This document shows positions 48,722 to 61,673 of a stretch of DNA of 64,000 bases, piece after piece; position 1 is the stretch's first letter; the number at the start of each line of letters is the position of its first letter. Made by a program: the position numbers and the translations under genes. The stretch covers positions 372,001 to 436,000 of the forward strand of contig CAXKVV010000282.1 in assembly GCA_964058805.1 (NCBI GenBank), given 5' to 3'. Source of the stretch: Schoenoplectus triqueter. Its lineage: Eukaryota; Streptophyta; Magnoliopsida; Poales; Cyperaceae. Below the pieces are notes generated by a model, which had not been told where the DNA came from, ran no database searches, and saw nothing but the letters and a program-made list of their open reading frames with translations.

Positions 48722-51700
48722 AAAATATAGCTAAAATTAAAAAATCATAATCGTGATGTTTTTTTAATAATTTAAATAGAATTTGCATTAAATTTGGAAT
48801 GATTTAGAGTTTAATTGGTTATCCATCACAGAGTCCCATTATTAAAATTTTAAAATTATATGATGAAAGACGATTTTTTTTAAAATTGGTTAAAAATTGA
48901 TACACATTCTATCTAAACCATTACAATTATATATTTATAATTTTGATTTCTTAAGTTGACTAATATTTCTCAAAAAAATGTAGCGTAAATAATGGATATA
49001 CATAAAAGTTTGAATATACAACAAAATTACTCTTCTCAAAATATGAATAAATAAATAATAAGTAGGTGTTCGACTTGGTGTCTTTAGGGCCGTCAATGAC
49101 ATCATTTTGGTCTTTTACCCAAATCGTATCGTACCTGATAAGACAAATATGAATAAGATTTTATTTTCGTTAAGTTATTGGGTATGAGTATGGGTAAGAA
49201 AAAAAATTATTAACTTATCGGGTATGGATAAGAGTAAGGGGCTTTCATTACCCGCTATCCATTAGGTAAAGTATATAAATATATATAAATATAATTATTT
49301 TATATTTTTAATATATATATAGTTAAATTATATAAATATATATTGTAATAAGTATATGTTTTTGATGACAATTACATAAAAAAATTATATAATTTTTATT
49401 ATATTTAAAATATTAATCATTGTTACACTTTATTAGTATATTTATTTAAGAGTGGGGACCACTCGACAATGTGTTATTTTAACAATTTTGATAATGGACT
49501 CTTAAATATATAGATAAAAAATCTTAAAAATGATAATTTTTTTATAAATGTGTTTTTGTACCTATAGATTGGTGGTTATTCAAATTTCATGTAATTTCAT
49601 TATTGTTTGATACTCCATCAAAGACTATCAAAATTTTATAAATTTTTTAATGATTCTAATTTAATGGTCTTTGATGGAGTATTAAACGATAATAAAATTA
49701 CATCAAATTTGAATGACCACCAATCTATAGGTAGAAGAACACATTTATAATTTTTTTTTTACATTTTTAAGATTTTTTGTCTATTTATTTAAGAGTTCAT
49801 TGTCAAGATTGTCAAAATAATTCATTGTCAAGTGATCCCCACCCTTTATTTGATGTTATTTATTTGTCTTAAATTATATAATTTTTTTATTAAATTATTT
49901 TTATTTTTACCTATTATCTACTATTATCCGTTCATTATTCGAAATCTTTAACAAATAAGGATATAGTACAGATAAAAAAAACTTTCATGGATATAAATAA
50001 AATATAAATAATTTTTTTTAATAGTATGAATATAAAAATATTTCCATCCATATTCTATCCCACCCTACTCATAGACAGGCCTAGGTGTCTTGGTGCCATG
50101 GAAGATCATTAAATCATTCTTGGGCAAGAACAATCTGTACCTCTTGATGCGTTTTCTGAGGCCCAAATTGGTTTGGACCCAAACAAAGCCTACAAGCCCA
50201 TGCATGCTAAATTTGTGCGGTACTGGAAAGAGACGTTTATTTCTCTCTTGCATGCTTATTGCTTTGGCATTTACCATTTGTACTGCTGCTCTGATTTGAA
50301 CGATAAGCATCTCAATCAGTTGTCATAAGAAAACTATAGCAGAATTTCTTATAGTTAAAGTGGCGTGTCGGATTTATTCAAACGATCCATATTTTAATAA
50401 TACGGGGTATTTTTTAATTGTGGGTCTTACTTGCATGGACACAAAAAAACTATGGTACTATTGTGCCACAGAAATAGTATGTGACAGTGGATGTGATTCC
50501 AGTCATAAAAGTACTTGGACCTCTTTATTTAAAAACTGCAGGATGAAGCAAAAAAGAAAGAAAGAAATCAGAATTTCATGGTGGGTGGAAATCTTAGGTG
50601 CACATGAAGTGTTTGATGAATTTCTTTTTAGAGTCTTGAATGGTGTTTGGCAAATTATTTCGCAGGCATTTCTATTGTTCAAAATATTCTTCCTCTGACA
50701 TAGCCTTCTCCTGTTTTTGAGTCCAATATAATTGTATTATTTGAGCACAGTAAAGATCTAATTCCAAAAAGAAAGAAGAACACAAAAATTGGCCAGAAAA
50801 ATATGAAAGATATAGGAAAATAAAAATATGGCTCATGACTAGCGAAACAATATTGAAATCAGGTACTGAGGAGATGCAAATGGAGATGGTGGGTTACCTA
50901 AGTGAGCTGACACAGAAGCAGGACATTTGCTTCACAATCGCACAAGAAAGCCGTGCTTGTGAGGCTTTGATTCGCATGGTGCGTACCAAGGCTAACCCAT
51001 CAGGTGCCACCACACCTGAAAGTGAAGTTGTTGCTTCCCCTGTAGATGCCAACAGATCGGCCGTGCGCAAGGCAGCATTTGATGTGCTTATTTCAATTTC
51101 CTCTCATAAGTCCCATGCAATGTCCCTAGTAGATGCTGGGGTTGTACCAGTAATGGTAGAGGAATTGTTTTTGAGAACTCCTGGAGATGGCAACCCCTTC
51201 CCTCCTAAGATTTCTGCTTCCGGCGTCCTTGCCAATTTGCTCGAGTCTGAACCAGATATTGATCCGGACAAAATTCAGGTATTGTACTTGACAACACATG
51301 CATATTTTGAAAATGTTAGTACACAATATCTTGATGTTTTAGCATAAAAGACATGCTTATATACACAGTTGCCTATCATATAAAAATGTTCCATTGTAAG
51401 TAAATATTCTTTGTTTTTTTTTTTAATTTATTTGTCAAAAAAAGCACCTAATGGATATAGCCAAAATGACCCTTCATTTCATTTCATTTCTGACATCAAT
51501 TTTTCAGTATAGTGATTAAATTATTATAAGTTCAATCTTGCCTCTCTGTGTCTGTACAACAGGTTAACAAGAATGGCCACAAGCTCAGCTCACAGTACAC
51601 TATGTATAACTTTGCTCATATGCTCAAGAGCTCCATGCCGGACCAGCTCAACATCAATGTAGTTCGTATCCTTCTCTCTCTGTCAGCAAAACCAAAACCA

Positions 51701-53376
51701 CTAACCTCAATTGTGGCTGTAGCACGTGATACCGAGATGGTTCAAACAATTGTTGACCTCTTGGATGCGACATCAGAAGAGCTCTCTGTGGCTGCAGTGA
51801 AACTGCTAACTACGTTGTGCCCTCATATTGGTCACACCATAGCTGATCACCTGTGCAGTGCCCAGGGGCGACAAGGTAATTTAGTTATCAGGTTGGGGCC
51901 TGGTCGAATCAGGGAGAAGCATGCTGAATGGTCTAATTTCCTGGCCAAGCTTCCACATCAAAATATAACATTCAATTTGTATTTGCTTCATCAAGGCGCC
52001 ATTCCAGTGGTTGTCAATCGAATTCATGAGATTTTGCATGGAGCATCAGCAAACAAGTAAGATTGGAGATCTCTTTGACTTCAATTTTCATTGTTTTGTT
52101 TTATGGCTGTGTAAGATCAGTTACATTAAGAATATAAATACCAAATGACTGATTATTTCTGACAGCCTCTTATCACTAGCATTTGCTTTGGGTAATGAAT
52201 TGTGTTGCTAAATTCTATTGTCTAGAATAAACTAAGACTGGTATACTAGTGCTTGGATCATTTTGAATTAAAAGAATTAAAAAACAGCTCCTAACTTTGT
52301 GTTTCATCTCTGAAGCTCCAAACTTTCTAGATATGCAAAGCCTTACCTGCTAGGCCTAGTCGGGATCATGGTTCGTTTCACGACAACAATGTATGATCCC
52401 GAGATAACGGCAGCTGTTATGGATAACCGCCTGATGTATGTCTTCAATGAACTCATGGTTCGCCACACACACTGTGAGGAGGTCCAGGAGCTTGTATGCA
52501 TTGGGATCATGAACCTATCTTCACTATCCATCAACCTCTCCAAGCCATTTGAGGAGCAGAAGCAAGCTGTCAAAAGAAAGGGCTTCTTAAACAAGGTGCT
52601 CTCAAAAAGCACACAAAGAGAACTTCTAATGAAAGTCATGGTTCTGTGCCCAGTTCACCGTGGTGTATGCACCGTCGACGGCACGTTTTGCATTGTAGAG
52701 GCCGGTTCAGTTGAGAGACTCCTTTTTTGTCTTGAAAACGAGAACGAAAAGGTTGTGGATCCAGCTTTGGGGGCACTTAGCACATTACTTGATGATAAGG
52801 TCGACATTGAGAAGGGAGTACAGGTAATTTTAACCAACTAATTCTGTTAACTTTATTTAATTAATCCTTAACATGAATTCAGATTACATGAGAAATATCC
52901 AAATATTATGCCCGTAGACTCCTACACAAGGATGCTAATGCTCAGGTCTACAACATACGAAATATTAATCAGGATTGACAATTTTCGCCTCAGTTTCTCC
53001 TGATTCAATGTCACATGAACCAATAACATGCTCAAATCAAAGCTCAGAAAAAGAGAACAGGTCAACATTCATGTTTGCTTTGTAATTTTAACAGATACTA
53101 CATGAACGGGACGGGATACACCGTGTGTTAAGGGTCTTGAGGGAGCACAAAGAGGAGTCAATTTGTTACAAGGCCTTCTGGATTATTGAGAGGTGCTTGT
53201 TGAGAGGCAGTGAGGAGGTGGTCAAGGAGATAAGTTCCAGTCGGGTGCTGCCAGGTCGGCTTGTGAGTGCATTTCACAGTGGAGATGTGAACATGAGGAA
53301 GGTCGCTGACAGCATACTACAGCGGTTGGACCACATGCCCGATCAGTCAAGGAGCTTTGCATCCATGGAAATGTAA
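46313..53376 (+). CDS. PUB42: PUB42-like U-box E3 ubiquitin ligase with ARM repeats
   Basis: Exons: 46313-46728, 47055-47449, 47825-48030, 48245-48554, 50863-51278, 51563-52056, 52316-52823, 53095-53376. All phases agree and give 1008 aa. A helical N-terminal region (aa 1-140) precedes a U-box at about aa 188-262 with the conserved FCPITKKIMVDPV and GITYEKSAI blocks. The remainder (exons 3-8) is built of armadillo-type helical repeats, for example IKAAAKLISSSNQTERNLAL and DPALGALSTLLDD. U-box proteins bind E2 enzymes through the U-box and substrates through the repeats. Length and layout fit the Arabidopsis PUB42 type rather than the shorter PUB43/44 (SAUL1) type. The neighbour is a bHLH49-like gene, as I recall for At1g68940 and At1g68920, which supports orthology. 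Substrates are unknown. Intron 4 is 2.3 kb and contains a family A element. Confidence 0.92.
48681..48718. repeat. (TA)n microsatellite in PUB42-like intron 4
   Basis: About 18 TA dinucleotides in an uninterrupted run inside the intron between 48554 and 50863. Confidence 0.95.
49441..49853. mobile_element. Inverted-repeat element, family A copy 3, with 9-bp target duplication
   Basis: The element (49450-49844) has inverted ends 'gagtggggaccactcgacaa' against 'ttgtcaagtgatccccaccc' and long inner foldback arms. It is flanked by 'tttatttaa' (49441-49449) and 'tttatttga' (49845-49853), 8 of 9 identical, which points to Mutator-type insertion. It lies in intron 4 of the PUB42-like gene. This is the copy that best defines the family's ends. 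Confidence 0.8.
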
Positions 53377-55915
53377 AATTACTTTAACTTAATTCTGATG
53401 CCTTTTCTCTGTATGTATTGTAGCAATAGTACATTTTTTTTATCTTCTTTTTGTAAGGTTGGCAGTTTGGATTGAATTGCTATCATAAAAAATTGCATTT
53501 CTGTAATCTGTTTGCTTTATTTGAAAGCTGTTATTCAACTAAGTTGAAATATTATCTGGATATAAAAAAGGAAATATGTAAGGCAACACCAAAGAGGAAA
53601 AAGAACCAAGAAATTTGCAAAAGACGAGAGAGAGGTATGGACTTAAGACTGTAGAGCCGGTTCATGGCATCTACCATACAGAATTTTTATAGTGTCAGGA
53701 ATAATTTCCAAGATCTTTTTAAATGAGCATTAAATAAATTATAATTTTAATAATAGGGAAAATTAGATATGTATCAATTCTTTAAATTTGAATATTTATT
53801 CATTGAAAATTTACTTAATTTGTTATTTACTCAGAGGATGAATCTTTATTAAATAAACATTAAAATTCAAAAAAAAAAAATTGTATGATCAAACCATCCT
53901 TCCATGTAATTTTTTTCTCTTTCCTTTCTATCTATTTTCATGAGCGATTGATTTTTTATTTCTCTTTCACTCATATATCGTAAACTTAAAATTAAATCTC
54001 TCCCATGCCACTCCTCTCTCTCCTCTTCCATTTGCCCCTTACTTCTTTGTTTCGTGCTTATTTTTCGTAATACTAACTAGATATGACAGTCATTCTAGTG
54101 TTATTTGTTTGTTACCATAACAACAATTCCCTTAAAAAATAATGTATGTATTTTCTCAACATACTTTTAATGCCTCAAATATAAAAAGGATGGAGGAGTC
54201 CCATTGTTTAACAGTAAAAACATATTTACATAACAAAAAGAAAATGAATTAGACAGGAAGGTCAGTTTGGTTATATAATTTTTTATTAAATTTTAATGTT
54301 AATTTATTAAGAATTGATGAAATTTTTTTCAATGAACCAAATTTTCATTGATACATATCTAATTTTTCCTTAATAATAAGTATTAAATAATCAAAATCCG
54401 CGTCAGTCGTAGTGACATTTTTTCTCAAACGCATCAGTGAGACTGACGTCTTTCCACTTATGTATTTTTTTTAATATTTGTATGAGGGGGAATTGTTTTA
54501 GAGGGGACAAATATTTCCACAAACTGATGTGTTTGTGGAAAAATGTTACTATAACTGACATATTTGTGGAAAGACGTCACTGTACTGATGTGTCTATATT
54601 GCACCAATAAAACTAATGTATTGCCATATTTATTATTCAAATTTAATTATTTAATATTTATTATTAAAATTATGATATATTTAATACACATTTAAAAAAT
54701 CACGGCCAATTTTCAATGCAATAAAGAGCCAACAATACTCTTTAACGGGAGATCTCCGCCAACTCATTCTAATACTTTTGGATATCAGCAGCTTTTTATT
54801 TAACTGCAATATTTTAACATGTTGACACGTTGTATTTTGAAATTTTGTATTAATTACTAAACGACCCTGCAATTTTTGGTTCATTTGAGCTCAGGACTGT
54901 CTTATTATTTGGCTCAGTTAATGGGATTATTCCTTTGTCGTGCGTGTAGCATTGTAATCATTCTCTATCAAACAAACCCACAAAAAGACAAATAATTAAT
55001 GAAACAAAGCAGTGTCTGTAATCAGTACTATGCCCTTGCAACCATTCAAAATGACTATTTTGGCAGTGAAAATGACTGAAAACTGAAAGGCATCCGTTAT
55101 TAAAAGGATTCTGATGTTAATAAACTTCGATTTTATATATCATCCTTGAGGCTAACAATATGATAAAATTCTTTTTCAGTGGGCTCAGAACATGTTTTGC
55201 TAAATGTCCTGGTCTCTGTAATCTTCCAGGAATTATTTCTGAAATCGGCATGTGTTTCATTAGAAGAAATCAAATATTAGTTTCTAAAGGTTCTTTTCTC
55301 AAAAATACCGGTGCGCTTAAGTGCTTTATACCTTTGTCTACTCTTTCAATCCATATATCGTGTATCAGGGAGGAAATTGATTGAGAACTTATCTTATCAT
55401 TTGCAACCAATGCCAGTAAATATGGATTTGGGTTGCTTGTTGAGTGTTGACTTTTGATTTTTCTTTAGAATCTTCAAACTAATGAAAGATCAAATGTGAA
55501 CCTTTTTCAAAAAGAAACCTTGATCAGAAAGAAAAGAAAGTTAAGTAAACACCAGCATGCTGTCGTGAATGATTGATTTTTCAATTCAGTAAATAGATAT
55601 TTGATAAAGAAGATCAATATAGTTATGTTCATACTATGTATTCAGAAAGGTACTGATAATATTCACATCAAAGGCTTTTCATGAGAAACCCTTTTGTAAT
55701 TGAACATAGACATTCTGTCTTTCTACACTAGCACTCCATAATTGCATATCTATTTTTCCAAAAAAAAGGACACTACTAGAAGTATACACAGCTCTTTTGC
55801 CGATATAAAATCAATTTTTAATTCAATTACTGAGTTTTCTTTTGTGAAACATCAGCCAGGTAAGCCAGATAGATTTTATTTGTGAAACTCAATACTTAAC
55901 TTATTCGGTCTGGGT
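53377..55915. other. Intergenic region between the PUB42-like and bHLH49-like genes
   Basis: The two genes converge here, so both 3' UTRs should be inside. At 54480-54610 a motif like 'actgaygtgtytgtggaaa' is repeated about three times with alternating 'gacgtcactg', possibly the end of a DNA transposon. No coding region was recognised. Confidence 0.45.
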
Positions 55916-58492
55916 TTAACTGTTTAAATCTTGATAAGCGGCTTGCATTACATTTTGATAGTTCCCATCCCAGGCATTGGTAATCTGCTTGCAAGAGAGG
56001 AAAAAAAGAAGAAGAAGAAATATAGTTACATACTTATATCTTCTGGATTTGTGTGTTTTATGTGCGTGTGTGTGTGGTGTGCATTAATCTATTAGAACCT
56101 GAGGCAGAGGCTCTTTTAGACCATTGTTAGAGATCAGTTGAGCATTAGCTATTCTTCTAAGTGCGTCAGATGGGTTAACAATGCCAGCCATACCGGCATG
56201 CAGCAGATTTTGCTGAGAATGATGCAATTGGGTTTGACCTGATTCTGGTAAGTAGCCCATGGAGGATGATGGGCCCACATGGGGGTTGAATAACTGCTTG
56301 AGACAAAAGTTCAGAAGAAAAAGAGATTAAATAATTTACACCGATTGTTATTTCTTTTGCAAACCAAGATTGCAATACTGGCAGTACTAGAGTAATTCAG
56401 GCCTAAATGTACTTTATAGTTTATACTGACTGCTGTTTTATCAGCACTGCAGCTATTGTACCTATGTTTGTGTATCAGAGTATGCATCACAATGGTGCAG
56501 ACAATTTTGAAATAAACTGTATGCATATAATGAAGACCAAGATTGGACTGACAGTTGACAACACAGGCTGGTATTTTGTACATACCATTAAATACTATTA
56601 TAATATGCCAAAAGTTCACTTACACTTTTGGAAAGAATGCCTTCTATGTTGAAGTCAAGCCGTGGGTTTATGGCTGAGATTTTCATTGATAAAAACTGCA
56701 AAATAAAAATAAATATCAATAACCTAATTATGAAGTTAATGCAAGTAGCAAGAAATAAACAAATTAAATCCATACCTCCACCTGCTGTTGTAAAGATTGC
56801 ACATAGTTGATTATTTCATCCAGCATGACAGCCTTTCCTGTCACCTTAAAATCAGAAAATTCAATTAAAATTATTGCAAACCTGCCTTGGTACCATATTA
56901 TTCTGCAAATCCTAATTTAGGTTATTGAAATTTGGGTTTCGTTTAAACTCTAAACTTTCTATTAGTTAGTTGTGTAAGTAAAAATGAAAATTCAGTTCAA
57001 ACCAATTTTAACAAGATATTACATTAAATTCATAATCACTAAGGTATGGCCGTATGGGTATAGTGTTTTACCAGTAAGGCAAAGTACAAGTAAAGCCGAA
57101 GCAAAATAAAATAGAGGACGCCGTACTTTACTGCAGCCAGGCACTAGGTCTTGGAGATACTTCATCCTCTCACTAATTTTTTCTCTCCTTACCTAAACAT
57201 AAACAAACACAAAAAAATACTATTTAAATAACAACTGATACAAGGTGCTGAATTGCAAATACAATTTATATACAGGAAAGACAATATTACCCTTTCAGCA
57301 AGACTGTGACTGTTAGTCGCTTGGCCACGACGAGCCCTGACATGAACGTACTCTTCCTTGTTAGCTACATCTGATCCATCCTTTCTATTATTTTCACTAG
57401 GTTTCTTTTCTTCTCCTTTGTCCTCTTTGTCAGAAATCTCTCTTGCACAATTAACAACCGGAGATTGTTGGTCTCCCTCCCCTTGATTCACCTCATTTTC
57501 CTTCAATTTTACAAAATTGTTTTTGACACTTCCGTTTAACAACTCTTGACTTTTGAAAATGTTTTGACACTCAACAGGATTTAACATACCTTTTTTCTTG
57601 TGGACCCTATATTTTTAGGTAAAAATGCTTTTTTTTTATAGTAGGTTTGGTTATTTGTTAATTGGTTTTGAAGCGTCAAGCTTGATAAATTTAAAACATT
57701 TTGTGAATCAAACCGACAAATTTTCTGCTGTTAGAAAAAAAAATATACATGCATTGTTAGTCTCATATGTTGATTATGCGTCAAGTTATACAATATAAAA
57801 AAGTATCATTTAATATTCTATCAAAAACTATTAAATGTATAGACCGTTCCAATTTAAAATTTTTAGTATACTTTCCGCGAATAATTGTCAATAAATCTCA
57901 AAACTCTTTTATTTCATTTTAAGTGTCCACTTTACCTTTTTTATGTCAACATCATTAAATCATTCCATTTGCGCTCTGTTCATTTACAAAATAAGTGTAA
58001 TACGATTGGAAATGAATTTACCTGATGATGGGTTTTCTTTCTCTTCTTAGCATTTACTACACTGGTTCCATCTTCTTGGCCACAGCCTCCACTGGAAGTA
58101 TGACCTCCAGTTTCATTCCTCTCCGTTCCTCTCTTATTACTACCACCTTTAAACAAATTATCTGTTCTCTTACTCTGATCAAGCACAGAATTGTTAGTGG
58201 AACCCAACATTGCACTCACATTGGCCCCATTAAAGCACGAGTACTTTGCGGCTCGTTCGATAAATGACGAATCAGCTTGTATGTCAGAGAGGCTAGGTGG
58301 GAAAAAAGAACCCATTTTGGGGAATTGGCACAATAAGTTTTGATCCCATCCCAAAATGGGACCTGGAGGTCCTGGCATTTCATTCCAAGAGAGATCTGGC
58401 ATGCTGATACCAGCCAGAAAACCAGCATTTTGGTAGTTTAACCGGTACCCATTTCTCTCCAACTCAAATTTATCCTTGTCATTTACTTCCAT
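55916..58492 (-). pseudogene. bHLH49: bHLH49-like transcription factor gene with 1-bp frameshift in the HLH exon
   Basis: Minus-strand exons: 58492-58022, about 57500-57291 (start uncertain), 57192-57127, 56844-56775, 56695-56624, 56293-56099, 55984-55916. The protein would be near 380 aa. Exon 2 ends in EEYVHVRARRGQATNSHS plus LAER and exon 3 encodes VRREKISERMKYLQDLVPG, the basic region and helix 1 with the His/Glu/Arg residues that read E-box DNA. Exon 5 (FLSMKISAINPRLDFNIEG) and the last exon (NAWDGNYQNVMQ) match the bHLH49/CIB-BEE-related clade. Exon 4 is 70 nt: CTG is followed by GGATGA instead of GATGAA, so the frame stops directly after VTGKAVML. All other exons are multiples of three and otherwise well kept. 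It is either a recent null allele or pseudogene, or a sequence error in a C run (56819-56821). Confidence 0.85.
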
Positions 58493-59093
58493 TTGCAAAG
58501 GAAATTTCTGTGGCTTAGAAAAGAGCAAGCTTGTTAATGAACTTAGTGAAAATCAAGGAAGGGAAGAAGAAGGAAATACTTAAGTTTTTTTATATTTCCT
58601 TCTGCTTTTTATAATATGTAGCCGCCAGTGGTGAAGCACGGAGAATTGAAATAAAAATATGAGGTGAAAAGGGGACATAAAACAGCTGTAACCAGCTGAG
58701 GTGAAAAGAATAAGCCAGGAGAGAATCTCTAAAAGGTGTGAGAAATGAAACAATTCTATCAGAGATCACAGGAATAAAAATCTAATCTCCTCTTTGATCT
58801 ATTCTCTCTCCCTCTCTCCCCTCTGCGTTTAGATAAAGCTGTAAAGCGCTGTACAAAAGAGAAATAATTGAAGTGGAACCATGAGAAACTAACCAACCGC
58901 TCTCTCTTGGTCTCTCTTTAATTTCTTCCAACTCTGAACCTACTTCGTCAGAAAAAAAATGGGAGAAAGAAAAGAGACAAGAAAAGATACCAACTTTAGA
59001 TTCCTTTCCCTGTTTCAGCCTTTCCTGTTGGAAACCAGTTAAACTAAAACGCTTCTTTCATACGAGAGAGAGAGAGAGAGAGCGAGAGGTTTG

Positions 59094-59101
59094 TATTTAT
59101 A
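59094..59101 (-). promoter_or_regulatory. Probable TATA box of the bHLH49-like gene
   Basis: The minus-strand sequence TATAAATA lies about 600 bp before the start codon. It is followed downstream by a CT-type repeat (plus-strand GA run 59064-59088), as often seen at plant transcription starts. The implied 5' UTR is long and may contain an intron. Confidence 0.55.
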
Positions 59102-59156
59102 GACATGGCTGTACGAGAGAGTGTAGATTTCTCTGCCTAAAAGGGTATTGACTATT

Positions 59157-60082
59157 GAGTAAAGTACAAACAGCCCTTACATTTGCACTCACATTTCAAA
59201 CAAACTCAAAATTGAACAAAAATCCTGTTATTTAAGAGTATCCACATGACGATTGTCAGAAATAAAATTTTATGTTACGTCATAAAATTGATATTTTCTT
59301 TTAAGAGTGACATCTCTGAATAGAATGAAATTGTTAAAATGGCACCGTCGTAATTAATTTTCTGCTTCTCCGCTAACGTGGCTTGTCAAATTTAGATAAT
59401 TATTTAATTTTGTTTAGTCTCTGCATCTCTGAAATTTAAATGATAATTGTCAAATGAGATTTAACAATCAATTTAACAATGAGATGCGGATGCTCTTATA
59501 TTCAAATTTTTCATTAAAAAAATTGGAAAGTTCAATATACTCATTTTTTTCCTTAAAAATTCAAAATAAAAGATTTTTATTTGAAGTTTCATAGAATTCC
59601 ATTTGTTTTCTTTATTTTTCTCATTTTTGTTAAAAAAAAATCTATCATAAAATTAGTATTTTTCATATAAAACTAATGATTTAGATCGTACATTTTATCG
59701 TCTCTAAGATAATATTTTTCAAATTATATGCAAAATAAATTAATTTCGAGGTTCAAGCATTATAATATGACAACTGGATATTAGAATGATTTGATGTGAT
59801 GAAATACAAGTTATTCTCAATGTAAAAATAAAATATTATTCATGCATAATATTTAAATACTAAACTATCAATAATATGGACTGTTATTTGAATAAAAAAT
59901 ATTTATCATTGAATATTAAATAAAAATAAGGACGCATATTTCTATTTTCATAATTTTCAATGATTAAATTGAAGAGGGCTTGCAACTATTTAGAAAATGT
60001 AAGGGAAATTTTTTCCAATTTGAAAATGTAGGGGGTATTTGAAACTTGAGTGCAAATGTAAGGAGGTGTTTGTACTTTACTC
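59157..60082. mobile_element. Inverted-repeat element immediately upstream of the bHLH promoter
   Basis: The left end 'gagtaaagtacaaaca' plus 'ccttacatttgcactca' is repeated inverted at the right end (about 60020-60082) with few differences, over roughly 45-60 bp. The element starts about 55 bp upstream of the TATA box. It contains a second, smaller inverted-repeat element at 59234-59497. No transposase frame was seen. Confidence 0.75.
59234..59497. mobile_element. Nested MITE within the 59157-60082 element
   Basis: It begins 'aagagtatccacatgacgat' and ends with the inverted 'atgagatgcggatgctctt', a style of end ('agagcatccacatc') common in plant MITEs. The target duplication is not clear. 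Confidence 0.6.
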
Positions 60083-60299
60083 TATTAGATATAAAATCCA
60101 CGTTTTCTTCCAAATATATACTAAGTTTAATAAATAATAAATGATAATACTGAATTTTATTTCTCAAGTTAGTCATGAGAATACGAATACATAATATAGC
60201 AAAACGACTTCTTTTATTAGCATCATATTTTTTTGGCATCCTCCCAAATTGTGGGTGTTTTTGCTTGGTCAAATTCAACCTAGTTGAAGAGAGGAGGAT

Positions 60300-61670
60300 T
60301 TAGATCAAAGATAGCGCCTTCAATTGAAATTATAAAATTAATCACAAAACTGAAGTATCTCGCAAATCAGGTCTATAATTGGATTAATTATTTAGACATT
60401 ATATAAATTTGAATAATTGGATCTATTTCAAAAAAAGGACCCAAATGCAGCTAAATTATAACCACCTATTTTTTATTACTCCAAACACAATTGCAAAATT
60501 ATAAGTTAACAAAATCTAAGTATGCTGCAAGGGATGATTCTAAAAGGAGGCACCGTCACTTGAAAGTTGAAACTAGGGAATAATAAGGGAATATAAAAAT
60601 ATAATTGAAAAAGTACATGGAGAGGTATCTTAGCTACCTGGGATCTTTGTTTAATAACTCCTAGGATTAATCTTTTTAAATTGTTGTTATGTACGCTTTG
60701 GCTTTGCTTTGGGAGAAGCCTTTAATTATGCTGTTCAACTTTGTAACTTTTACTCAACACGCCATTGTTAATTAGCTTGCAGTGGGCTAGCTAGAACTCT
60801 GACATTTCCAACTGTTCCCACCATTTGTTTTTCTTTCTGTGTGAAAATAGGTCTATTACTAGAAATGGTTGAGGCATTAACCAAAAGAAAACGCGTGGAT
60901 AACATTGCATCCACTAATCAAACATGTCATTTGATCAACTGCATCATTTATGTAAGCTACAGTTATTGTTAGCTCAAGTTTGAAAGTATTTGAACAATAT
61001 TCTAACTTAATTCAAAATAGCTTCATATGTAAATGTTCTTTTTTCCTTTTTGATAAAAATGACTTCAATAAGCCATTCCATTAACATGAAGTTTTATAAT
61101 TATAGATGCAAGATCTCTACTTAACAGAAGCATCTGTGAGACTATATATCCTACTCCCGTTGATCTATATATGGTATTGCAATATATAAATATGTTATAT
61201 ATTATAAAGTATCTGATAAACTACAAGTCTCATACAGATGATAATAATGAATCTTATCTCTTTTAGAAAAACACAAATTCAAATCATATAATTTTTTTAC
61301 ATCTAAAAGGGGCAAAAAAAAAACGCTAGGACTAACACGGGCCGTTGGAAAATCTATAGCATCTAATTGATACTACGATATGCAATACTCTTTTTTTAGG
61401 TATAGATAAATTTACCACATTTTAATATGATTTCAACAAAATACTAGTTAATGATTAAATTTTTAAATATGGGTCTCTTCTTCTGGAATTAGTGAGAAAA
61501 AGATTTATTCCGACAGAAATATATCAAACATGAGTGAAAATCGATGAAAGATAATGAGAAGAATGTGAGTTATCTTCTTTCATGGAAAATACTTTCTTCC
61601 GGAAGAAGGAGAAGAAATTACGGCAAAAGTCCATCTAATAATAATAATAATTATTATTATTATTAGAATT
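60300..61670. other. AT-rich intergenic DNA, nothing recognised
   Basis: No gene or clear repeat was found; short ATT runs occur near 61640. Confidence 0.4.
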
Positions 61671-61673
61671 AGG

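Noticed and set aside
50065..50698. Open frames in PUB42-like intron 4
   Set aside because: No domain recognised, and they lie between well-supported exons whose phases join without them.
57569..57587. Earlier start for exon 2 of the bHLH gene (57569, or ATG at 57587)
   Set aside because: The 57569 site is in phase but has a poor pyrimidine tract. The start at 57500 gives a junction that better resembles the clade's usual sequence. The matter stays open.
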